Positions 10,906-20,340 of a stretch of 64,000 nt of DNA are shown piece after piece (positions within the stretch are counted from its first letter, which is position 1; the number at the start of each line of letters is the position of its first letter). The notes beneath the pieces are model-generated. The model saw only the letters and a program-made list of their open reading frames with translations. It was not told where the DNA came from and made no database searches. The DNA lies in contig NC_067208.1 of the NCBI RefSeq assembly GCF_026262505.1, positions 6,581,962 through 6,645,961 on the forward strand, given 5' to 3'. Source of the stretch: Trichomonas vaginalis G3. Taxonomy: Eukaryota > Parabasalia > Trichomonadida > Trichomonadidae. The position numbers were made by a program, and so were the translations under genes.

Positions 10906-12002
10906 AGGGTCCACTGTAAAAATTGAAAGTCTCTCAAAATTGAGAGGCGATTTGCAAATAATCGTTATCGTCTTTTTTCGAAAATCCACTTTTCCTAGTG
11001 TTCTGATTAATATTTTGTGAATGTAACAATAAAGTATATGTTTTAGTAAGATGATAATACATTCTATCACTTCAAATCACATAAAAATTGCAAAATCAGC
11101 GAGTTTTATAAGAACATGATTTTTTTCGAATTTTTTCGCTTCTGGATGCGTGTTTTGAAAAATAGATATTTTCGAATTTTGATTTTAATTTAAGTATAAA
11201 TTTTATATTAGGAATTTTTTTGACCTATTTCCAATCATTAATTCCTAAGTTTTTCTAGGAATTTAATTGAGAAGAAATTAGGAAATTCGCTTTAATGCCA
11301 TTACATCCTAATATTGTGATGCATGTAGTTTATATTTATTGAGGCTAATGCCGGAATATCGTGCATTTTATAAAAAATTCAAAGAATTGACAATTGGATA
11401 GCACAAATTTAATTCTCTAGACAAAGTATTATTGTTTATATATTCAAAGCATTATCCTTCGTTTTGAAATGTTGGCAAAAAATTTTCGTGTTATTTTTTG
11501 TGTTTCAGCATAAATTATGTATTTACTTATGAAAGATAAGCATTTTATTCATTATCATAAAGATATACCAAAACAAATTGATAAAATTTAAAAAAATGTG
11601 TATTTTAGTGGGTATTATTCTGGCCAATGCCCATTTTTAAACGATTTAATATTGACCATATCAATAGCCGACTCAATGTAAAAATTTAGATATTATTTTT
11701 TTCATTATTCAAACTTTGATAAATTTTAGTATAATGAATGATTTTGTTTCGTGTATGATACAGAAATGAAAAGCTCGATTAATATCATTTTGCATTTTTT
11801 CAAGAATGTTAGAGTACATCTACATTAAAAAATCGGATTCGAATTGCGATACTGCATCAAATTGTTGCACATCTGATAAGGATCTCAAAAGAGTAAAGTT
11901 AATTTTTTTGCGTTTTTTTAAGTTTGGGCCTTAGTAAAAACACCATCTTGAGCAATATTTTTGGGACGACGATAGGCCTTATTTGGCCTTACAGTGGACC
12001 CT
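10906..12002. mobile_element. Non-autonomous TIR element flanked by TA (Tc1/mariner-like MITE)
   Basis: AGGGTCCACTGTAA begins at 10906 and its complement TTACAGTGGACCCT ends at 12002. The dinucleotide TA flanks both ends (10904-10905 and 12003-12004), the target duplication of the Tc1/mariner superfamily. The 1097-bp interior is AT-rich without coding capacity. The TIR match is about 14-16 bp, after which the ends diverge (left AAATTGAAAG, right complement GGCCAAATAAGG). Superfamily assignment is inferred from the TA flank alone. Confidence 0.65.
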
Positions 12003-13322
12003 TAAAGTTTCTGAAAAATTGAACAATTATTTTTTGCTGAACTAAATTTTGACTTTTTTTCAAATTCAGAAACTTTAAATAGGAAAATATATTCAAAATA
12101 TATTAGTCACTTTTTGAGAGGAGGGATGATTAAAAAGTGAATATATATATATATATTAATAGTTGCTTGATACTTTTTCGGTTCTATTTATAAGCCCGTA
12201 AAAAGTGTCATAACTATAATGATATTCCTTTTCAATATGGTAAAAAATATCCGAGTCACTTTTTGAATTCTCTAAAAAATTTTATAAAAAAATGCTCATA
12301 TGATAATAAAAATAGATTTTTACTAGTAAAGTAGGTGAGATAACTCATGAAAATCTCGTAAGTCTGTAGGAGAACATGAGACAAAGATTTTGGAAGAAGT
12401 TCGTGGGGGAACTTTAAGGTAATTAAGGATATTTATTTTGCGATAACCTAAATCGAGCTTTGAATCAAAGGGGAATAGACCTTGCCTTTGAGTAGAAATG
12501 TTGTGTTGCATTTTCCAGAAGAGCAAATCAATCTGTCTTCATAGATTTAGAGCTCGGGAGCTCCATTTGGAAATAAATTGAGATAAAATTTTGAATAGTT
12601 GTAATTTAGATAAAATGTAATTATTATAATCATATGAGTATTTTTTATAAAATTATTTTAGATAATTCAAAACGTGACACAGATATTTTTTCGACACCTG
12701 CATTGAAAAAGAACTAAAATATCAGATTGTGACTTTTTGACTTTTTTTGAGCTCCGCTTCGCTCCGCTCAAAAAGTCAAAAAGTCACACGGATATTTTTA
12801 ATATTGTTTATATTACTAGCATTGGTTTAACTAGTCTTGAACGATCAAATCCTCCGATCAGGTGTCAAAATTATATGTTAATTACATATTTCAAATAAAA
12901 AGTATTGCGATTGTAAAAAAATTGCCAATTAAAAATTATTTATTTCAAAGGCAAATGCAAGGGGAAGCCTTACATGCAGATGATTGATATTTTGAAAATA
13001 ATTTTGGGAATTCATGTTTAATGTAATTTTATTCCTTTGTTTTGTGAACTATTGGAGTAATAAATCTCTGAAAGCATACTCCATAGTAAAAACTAGTTAG
13101 AACTTATTAAATATATTTTTATAAATATATGTCGCTGCTTATGACTACTAGGAGTGGGGCTACTTCTTTGTCGATAATTAACACTGTGTGGTTTTAACTG
13201 CTGGCCTATGTTTAAGGTGGCTGATTCTGGTTGCTTTACGATGATAATCTGGTCAAGTTTGGCAAGAGATATTATATGATGAAGTAACGTATAAATAAAT
13301 TTTTGTCAAAAATTTTGAAAAT
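12003..13322. other. Intergenic with a 61-bp palindrome and a less AT-rich relic
   Basis: No intact gene. A less AT-rich patch at about 12320-12560 and another at 13130-13260 look like old gene or transposon remains, but no frame is recognisable. A strong palindrome lies at 12728-12788. AATATATATATATATATTAA microsatellite sequence occurs near 12140. Confidence 0.5.
12728..12788. repeat. 61-bp palindrome
   Basis: TGTGACTTTTTGACTTTTT pairs with its complement AAAAAGTCAAAAAGTCACA, closed by GAGC/GCTC around a GC-rich CTCCGCTTCGCTCCG centre. The outer TGTGAC/GTCACA resembles the GTGACA motif at the ends of several mobile elements in the window. Confidence 0.75.
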
Positions 13323-14906
13323 ATGAATGAAAATGAAACTATACCTTTTCCATATAATCCTCAGGACATAAGGTTTAAACAGACGTCAAGCAAGATATTT
13401 GCCAAGGAAGGCGTCAAAAGGCCAATAGATCCTTATGCTTGGATTACAAGTGGCACTATTAAAGAAATAGAAAAGGGGTTACCTCTTTTGCATGAGACTC
13501 AATATGCACAATCAGTCGTAGAAGTACAAAAACAAAGTGATAATTCAATTACAAAGACAAAAGATTTATTAAAAGCAATTTTAGATGATAATACTGATGA
13601 AGAGCTAAGTTTACAAGAAATGAAACAGCAAGCAGAAGAAGAAAGACGACAAAAATTACTTAAACAGCAGGAAATTGAAGAAAGAAAGAGAAGAAATTCT
13701 TCATGTTTTCTTCATAACAAAGATTCCGGGGATATTATCTCAAACATAGGAACACTTAATTTCAAAACAATTAAAAAACCTCTTCAATTGCCAGAAGGAG
13801 AAAATCCTTTTCCTGAAGCCACACATATGAAATCATTCAGACCTAAAATGGATTCTACAATACCAATCATCAAGCAAGAGATTAAAAAGTCATTCAAATA
13901 CGGATTTGAACCATTTGAAGGTATCGAAACCGATGAAGATTTCCCAATTGATGGTTTAATGAAGCCAGATTCAGTTCCTCCACCAGCAGAAACGCCAGTA
14001 ACAGGTATAGATGATGCAGATGAACTTGATAAAGAAACTCCTTCCCTTTTAATTGATCCATACAAGCAAGAAATTTTCTGGAGTAAAACTAAGGCTCCTT
14101 TCACTCGGGAAGAAGTTAATCTTCTTTATACTATGCGAAATCAAAGTGATTTAATGGCAGATCGGCTTGAAAAACGCTTTGATCGTCAAAATCAAAAAAG
14201 AATCGCGTCAATTAGGACAACTTTCCAAAGTAGAAAAGCTTTTATGAAACGACTTGATTTAATACACCAAGATATTGATCGTATTACTAATATTGGCCCT
14301 GGAAAAGGTCTTGCTCATGTTCCTCAATCTCCTTGGGTCGAAGCTTCTCAACTTGCGATGGATGACAATACTTCCCTTCCATACAGAAAGAAACAGTGGC
14401 AGAATTTTGTGGATTTCATAGCCCAGCACGGATATATTTCTAATGATTCACAACAAAGGGCAGCAATGAACTTAAGGCATTTCTTAATGTCCGGAGATGC
14501 TGTTGATGAGAAAATGTTCTGGAATTTCATGGACCAATTATCATTTGACGATTTTACTGTTACTTCAACGATGCTGATAGTAGAATACCTTAGAAGAGAC
14601 TTTGGAGTAACGATGAGTGACGTTGTTTCTTATTTACAAGAGAAAAAAGTTTCGACATATTTTTATGACGAAGCTTGTCAAATGTACGATAGCGTTTCGA
14701 CTGTTAAAAAGCAGAAGAAGAGAATAATGGTCGATCCTGAGCATTGTGACGCTCAAACGCTCGCTCAACTCGGAATTTGGGAGAAAACTAACAGAATTAA
14801 GTTCCCACACCTCAAAGATTCTGAAGAATACAAGAAAATTGTTGGTGAGAAAAGTAAACCAAAGAAGAAAACCAAAAGAAGAGTGTCAATTGATGATCGT
14901 TATTAA
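13323..14906 (+). CDS. Hypothetical protein, 527 aa
   Basis: A long clean frame from ATG to TAA. Residues about 90-125 form a charged coiled coil rich in Glu, Lys, Gln and Arg. A Pro- and Asp-rich disordered region follows (about 150-245, including PPPAETPVTG), then a helical region with basic Arg and Gln residues (about 260-320). A folded helical C-terminal half ends in a very basic tail rich in KKK and RR. I do not recognise the family. The basic tail could target the nucleus or bind nucleic acid, which is inference only. No signal peptide or membrane span. The gene is followed by AT-rich sequence and then the hAT transposon. Confidence 0.8.
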   Translation: MNENETIPFPYNPQDIRFKQTSSKIFAKEGVKRPIDPYAWITSGTIKEIEKGLPLLHETQYAQSVVEVQKQSDNSITKTKDLLKAILDDNTDEELSLQEMKQQAEEERRQKLLKQQEIEERKRRNSSCFLHNKDSGDIISNIGTLNFKTIKKPLQLPEGENPFPEATHMKSFRPKMDSTIPIIKQEIKKSFKYGFEPFEGIETDEDFPIDGLMKPDSVPPPAETPVTGIDDADELDKETPSLLIDPYKQEIFWSKTKAPFTREEVNLLYTMRNQSDLMADRLEKRFDRQNQKRIASIRTTFQSRKAFMKRLDLIHQDIDRITNIGPGKGLAHVPQSPWVEASQLAMDDNTSLPYRKKQWQNFVDFIAQHGYISNDSQQRAAMNLRHFLMSGDAVDEKMFWNFMDQLSFDDFTVTSTMLIVEYLRRDFGVTMSDVVSYLQEKKVSTYFYDEACQMYDSVSTVKKQKKRIMVDPEHCDAQTLAQLGIWEKTNRIKFPHLKDSEEYKKIVGEKSKPKKKTKRRVSIDDRY

Positions 14907-15189
14907 TAAAAAATTTTTGTTTGTATTGCTTTATTAATTAAAACGTTTTTGTTTCAATTGTTTTGCACTCTAAATTATATTGTTAATAAAGAAAATATAA
15001 TTTCGATTCTAAAATATGGGCTTTGACAATATTCTATCAAAAAACAACGTGTACGCTTAAATTACAAACAATCTGCTCATTTATTTCACATTTAACCTAC
15101 TTCAAAATTTCAAAAAAAATTGAAAATTACTAAAAATGAAATAAAAAATATATATTTATTAGTATGATAAAATTGACAATGAAATATAT
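14907..15189. other. Intergenic
   Basis: AT-rich; no feature seen between the hypothetical gene and the left side of the hAT element. Confidence 0.5.
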
Positions 15190-15570
15190 TTTTGATAAAC
15201 GAAAGACAATTAAAGTAGGGTTGTTAGATTCCCGACGATAGGTGTCTTGGAAGATTTGCCTGGTGTCATCATAGTGTCTTTAAATCAAAAATTTTATTTT
15301 GGAGTTAGTTTTATTGATTTTTCAATAAAAAACATTTCTAAAACAAGAAAATAAAACGATAAAATATTTATATTTTATATAAGGATCTTATATATTTAAA
15401 ATAAATATCATTTTATTTTTTCATTGGTGTCTGTCAAACCATAATACACTATTCAAAAATTCAATGTGTCTTGCGGTTTCAAAAGACACCTTCAAATTGA
15501 ACGATAGCACAGACACTATTGAATTTTACCCATTTTATTTAGTTTTTACCCTTTTTATTTTTAAGAATTA

Positions 15571-17760
15571 ATGACTGAAACACAAGATGAATATGAATCC
15601 AAATTTGAGGGATGGATTGATTGCAAACTTCCTCCCAAAAATATCCCTCGAAAAGTACCTCCCTTACCAAAATTCGAGGATACTAAATTCTCAACTAATA
15701 ATAAATGTCGAGTATGTTTCAATATTGCTTATCTTCCAGATACAAGCGAAAAATCGAAAGAACGAAAAAGACTTTATTGTTATTGTTTAGCGATACATTA
15801 CAATTTACTAACAAAAACATATATGCGCTGCATTTATCATCGAAAACCATCAGAATTTGATGAAGATCATCAGCATATATATCAAATACAATGTGAAAAT
15901 AATCCATATACGAGAAGAGATTTAATAAAACAAGATAGAAAATTACTTTATGTTGTAAAATTTGTTGTGGATACCAACATGTCAATCAATATGGCCGCTT
16001 CAGGTGTACTAGAAGATTTCGCCCGACATGTCTACTCCACCTTCAAGGGAGTAATCAATTTTCAACTCAAGATCCCATATATAAGAGACGAGATAAGGGA
16101 TGGAATCATTACATTAGCCGACTTGGTAGCTCCAAAAATACACGTTGAGCTTGACAAGATGGGCTACTATTCGATAACAATTGATGCGGCATCACACGGA
16201 AGCCGGCATGGCTTTTTTGTGATGGCTAGCAATCCAGCAAAAATGAAGAACCATATCTTCATTGATACTATGATCGCTGATGGTTGGAATGCCAGGGATT
16301 ACAATAATTTCTTTGAATGTTTTACCTTCCCAAAGGATTTCCTTTCTGCAATTGTTGCCGATGGATGCCCCGCCCAAGTTAAAGGGCTGTGCCACTGGAG
16401 GAGATGCGGAGCACTATATCCGGGTCTTCAAACCGTTTATATCCGATGTGTTGCGCATCTCCTCAACTTAGTGGTGAAGCATACGGCAGACAATTGTGCA
16501 GCTTTCGCAATGCAAATTAATTATTGCAAAGCGATAAGCAAGGAGTTATCGAAGCCGGACACGAGAAGGGCATTGAATATGAGGATTATTCATGTTCCGG
16601 ATCATCGCTGGATGTTTTTCTGGGATCTTCTGAAGTGGATAAAAGAAAAACACCCTAAAATTTATGAATTGTTCAATATGGATGATCCACCGGAATCTGT
16701 TCAGATCTTAAGGGATATGGGAATTGATTTCAAGGATGGACTTCCACAATGGTTGTTAAATTTCGAAGAGATTCTTTTACCAATCAAGAAACTCTTGAAT
16801 TATGCAGAGAGTGACGTTGGCTGCTTCTGCTACATCTATCCAATGTTTCAATCGACGATTGAGCAGTTGACCGGAATTGCAAATCGTCCTGAATTATCAA
16901 GTTCGTCAAAGCGCATTGCAGATGCATTAATCGCCAACATGAATGAAGTTTTTGACAAACAGGGCAACTACGCTTTGATGAAATTTGCCTTTGGTCTAAC
17001 TCCATGGGGCCGGTCAGTCATCCGCGCAGAATTGAACATGCATACTGAGTACAAGCCAGACGTTTCACTCTTCTTCCAAGAACCAATACCTATCAATGCT
17101 GAACTTGAAATCCCTCCAAGGAGCTACACCCCTGATCATTTGGATGAAGTGGCAGAGGATCAATTGGACAGAAATCTAGATATAGAAGAGCCCGAGATTG
17201 AGAACGAAGCAATTGAAGGTGATGGCCAAGTAGATGCAGAAGACATTGCTCAGGATGAAGAAGTTGAAGAGAATGAACCAAGGAGGAGACTAGGCAGGAA
17301 CCTTGGTGAATGGGCGTCTCTGTCAATGCAAGAAGTGGAAGAGTACAGCTTCAACGATTTTATGATCGAGATGCTTTCGAGACGTGCAGAAGCAGAAGCG
17401 AGGTTCTACAAGAGAAGTTCGGCCAAGAGCATAGCTAATGAGTACAAGAAAGCTCTTTCCAACTTTATACATATGAATGAGAGTGAAATCAGGAACAACA
17501 CCGACCTCACCTGCTTGGATCAAAGGTTTTGAGTAGCATGTGATGCAAATTTCAAGGCATTGAAAGAGATTTCCTTAAAATTCATGTCTATTGCTGCAAC
17601 CGAAGCTGATGTGGAAAGAATGATTTCAATTGTGCGGAACCTGCGTAATAGGTTTAATCAAAACGCACGTGAAGATCTAATAAAGTGTAGAATCCTATTG
17701 AAGCTTTTCATGACAAATGAAATCCTGAAAAAGATATTTCCAGATCTGACTGATCTTTAA
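15571..17760 (+). pseudogene. hAT transposase, split by an in-frame stop
   Basis: The main frame runs 15571-17532 (653 residues) and continues in the same frame after a TGA to 17760. Features in order: an N-terminal Cys-rich segment (CRVCF...YCYCL, about residues 48-72) that may be a zinc-binding domain; YSITIDAA (about 195) with the first catalytic Asp; AIVADGCPAQ (about 264) with the second; CVAHLLNLVVKH (about 292), the hAT C-x2-H signature; an acidic insert (about 520-575); and after the stop, ATEADVERMISIVRNLRNR, the C-terminal hAT dimerisation domain with the third acidic residue. The TGA is the only obvious lesion, so decay is probably recent, or the stop is suppressed. Codon use is less AT-rich than neighbouring genes. 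Confidence 0.85.
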
Positions 17761-18035
17761 CTTGCCGTAGCCTCTTGCTGCCGTAGCTCCTTGATGCTGC
17801 TTGACCTGCCGTAGCTCCTTGATGCCGCTTGACCTGCCGTAGCCTCTTGCTGCCGTAGTTCGTTGCTGCCATAGCTCCTTGCTGCTGCTTGATCGTAGAT
17901 GTTGCCCTTGAATGCTGCCGCTTGATTGTAGATGTTGCCCTTGAATGCTGCCGCTTGACCGTAGATGTTGGCTGTGAATGTTATCGCTTCAACCGCTAGC
18001 TCCTAACTGCCTCCAAACAGCCGTTTTGCTATGAC
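17761..18035 (+). repeat. GC-rich degenerate tandem repeats after hAT transposase
   Basis: Imperfect copies of CTGCCGTAGCTCCTTGATG(C/T), then of CGTAGATGTTGCCCTTGAA, fill this stretch. The base composition is about half GC, sharply unlike the surroundings. It begins directly after the transposase stop and is probably part of the element's 3' region. Confidence 0.75.
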
Positions 18036-18250
18036 CTCAATCACTTTTATTTATTATTTTAAATATTATTTAATTTTATTATTTGAATAGGCCAACTTAT
18101 ATTTGAGAAGCTCAATTTGAGAGGGTAAAAAATGGGGTTGGCGTCCTAAGGCGTCCTAGTGTAAATTTCTCAAAATTGTGATATTTACATCACATTTTTG
18201 AGAGGTTTATGGGCGTCCTAAGGGAAAATTGAATAGCTAGGGCGTCCCGA

Positions 18251-18907
18251 ATTTTCATTCTAAGATTTAAATATATTATATACTTAAGTATAATACAAGC
18301 AATATAAAAATTAAATTTTTATTATGTTAACTTATAAGAAATTTTTTTGAATTATTGTTGATTTATTGTAATCTTTCCAGGCTATACTTTTGAAATCAAC
18401 TTTACCTGTCATACGCATTAATGTAGTAGATGTCCAGGTGTAGCTATTATATCCCAGCAACATTGGTATTTTATCATTGTAAGATATCAAAATGAAGCGT
18501 TTTTTCAGATATAATTTTTCGTAAATTTTTCAAAAATAAGATGGTAAAAAAGCCTCGACTTGCTCGAAAAATAACAATTTTTTACTTGTAAAAATAACCC
18601 TTTTACAGCATGAGCAGCTATTCAATCACTATTTCTTTTTCTAAAAGTATATTTTTCAAAAAAAAATTAAGATCAAATTCGACAATTTCTTGATGAAAGC
18701 AAAAATATTACACATACTTCTAGATGCATGGGATAAAATATGCAATTATTCAATCAATTCGCATGATTTGAAAAAAAAATCTAAATTTGATAAAAATGTA
18801 GAAATTTTTTATTTTTAACTTGAGATTCGATTTTTTTGATCCAATTTGTGAATTTTTTTTGATCGGAATTTCAATTAATTTGTTGATCAAAAATGACCTC
18901 ACAATGT
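18251..18907. other. Intergenic
   Basis: AT-rich sequence with no gene, repeat or RNA signal that I can support. Confidence 0.5.
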
Positions 18908-20006
18908 TTAATCATAAATGAAGTCATCTTCATGGGTATTTAGAAATTCCAAGAGAAATTGCTTATTTCTCGCAGATGTAATATCTGAGAAAATCGAATT
19001 TAAATATTCATAGAAACTCAAATCATTCTCCGGTTCGAATAATTCATCTGTTGCTTTTTCTGTTTTTTCTATGAATTTTAATAATTTGATTAATAAATCT
19101 TCATCAGGAAGAATTATTGCTGCATTTGTGATAAAATTCCATATTGAGGTAATATGGCAATAATTACATTTATAAAATGTAATTTTATCCAAAATTTTTT
19201 GGCAAATTCGCATAATAGCATTAATATTTGAAGCTGAGATTAAACCTGTGATTACTTCTGTAACTTTTGGAAAATCATCGCAATTTAATATCTCTTTATA
19301 TTGAATTGAGAAATAAAAAAAATCAAATGGATTCATTTCTTCAATTTCAAGGAGATTGTAAAAATTGATAGAAGTGTTATTGCAACAAATTGTATTTGCA
19401 GCAAAAAAATATCATTTGCTCGATTCCATTTTTGGAATAAATTTGCTGGAACAATGTTAAATTAAAACAGTTGCTTAATTTTTCTTCATTGTTTTCATAA
19501 AAAAGTAACAAGTTTGCAACTGAAATTTCAAAATTTTGATAATTGCCAGTTATTTCAGTAAATATATATATTTGCTTTTCTTCATCTAAAAATGGCAAAT
19601 ATTGATTTGCAATATTAACTAAAGTTTGGGATAAATTGTTCCAGTTTGATTTTACAATTTGTGAGCACATTATGTAATATGTAAATTTATCCGCTTTGTA
19701 GGAATTTAAAATTGTTTGTTGTTCTGTTTCAGTTAAATTACTGAATTTTTCAAGATTAATATTATGATAAAAAATATAATCCTTGAAACATTCTGATATC
19801 TTTTCAATGTTTAAAACGGATGCTAAAAAATGTAAAAGAACTTCATCAGTCACTGTGATTTTTTTGAAAAATTTATCCCAATTCAAGCATCCAATTGATC
19901 TTTCTGTCATTGTACTTATGCATTGATAAAGTTGATTTAATGAATCCGAAGAATAATCATTATGCTTGACTAGTTGAGTTAGTTGATACAGACTGTCGTC
20001 AGCCAT
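18908..20006 (-). pseudogene. Helical-repeat protein gene broken by one frameshift
   Basis: Reading starts at 20006 (MADDSLYQLTQLV) and runs 209 residues to 19377. A neighbouring frame continues without a gap through NFYNLLEIEEMNPFDFFYF to a stop at 18908. Both halves have the same Asn-, Ile- and Phe-rich composition and helix-pair periodicity, like importin/exportin-type HEAT repeats, so they look like one gene of about 360 codons with a single frameshift near 19380. The family is not identified; at this length it would be a fragment of a karyopherin. Sequencing error or a real pseudogene are both possible. The gene faces away from the Mutator-like element just upstream. Confidence 0.6.
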
Positions 20007-20055
20007 TTTAAAAAAATAAATAAAATTGTATAGTAAATTATATTTGTGAAATTTG

Positions 20056-20287
20056 TGACGCTACATTCAATCTAAGACAAATATCTCAAAGAATTCCTCA
20101 TTTAAGTATTACTTTTCATTGTTTTTTAAAAAATATCTTTGCTTATTTGTTCACTTTTTTGACATTTATTATATGCTTTTTATCATATTTCCGATGATAT
20201 GAATATATATTCTATATAAGAATGACGCTACATTCAATCTAAGACCAATATCTCAAAGAATTCCTCATTTAAGTATTACTTTTCATT
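20056..20287 (+). repeat. Pair of 65-bp direct repeats
   Basis: TGACGCTACATTCAATCTAA begins both 65-bp copies, 20056-20120 and 20223-20287, which differ at one base and are 167 bp apart. They lie between the helical-repeat gene and the Mutator-like transposase. They may be the left end of that element or a duplicated promoter segment. Confidence 0.8.
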
Positions 20288-20340
20288 TTTATTCAATTTT
20301 CGAACGGTTTTCGTAAATTTTGCATCATTTCATTTTTTAA

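Larger units (their letters stand above)
15190..18250 (+). mobile_element. Decayed hAT transposon with subterminal repeats
   Basis: Surrounds the hAT transposase frame at 15571. Both flanks carry clusters of a short motif of the form GGYGTCYTA: left AGGTGTCTTGG, CTGGTGTCATC, TTGGTGTCTG, AATGTGTCTTG (15238-15500, some inverted as AGACACC); right TTGGCGTCCTAAGGCGTCCTA and GGGCGTCCTAAGG (18137-18250). Subterminal motif clusters are the known binding sites of hAT transposases. I could not define matching terminal inverted repeats or an 8-bp target duplication, so the ends are approximate. Confidence 0.6.
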
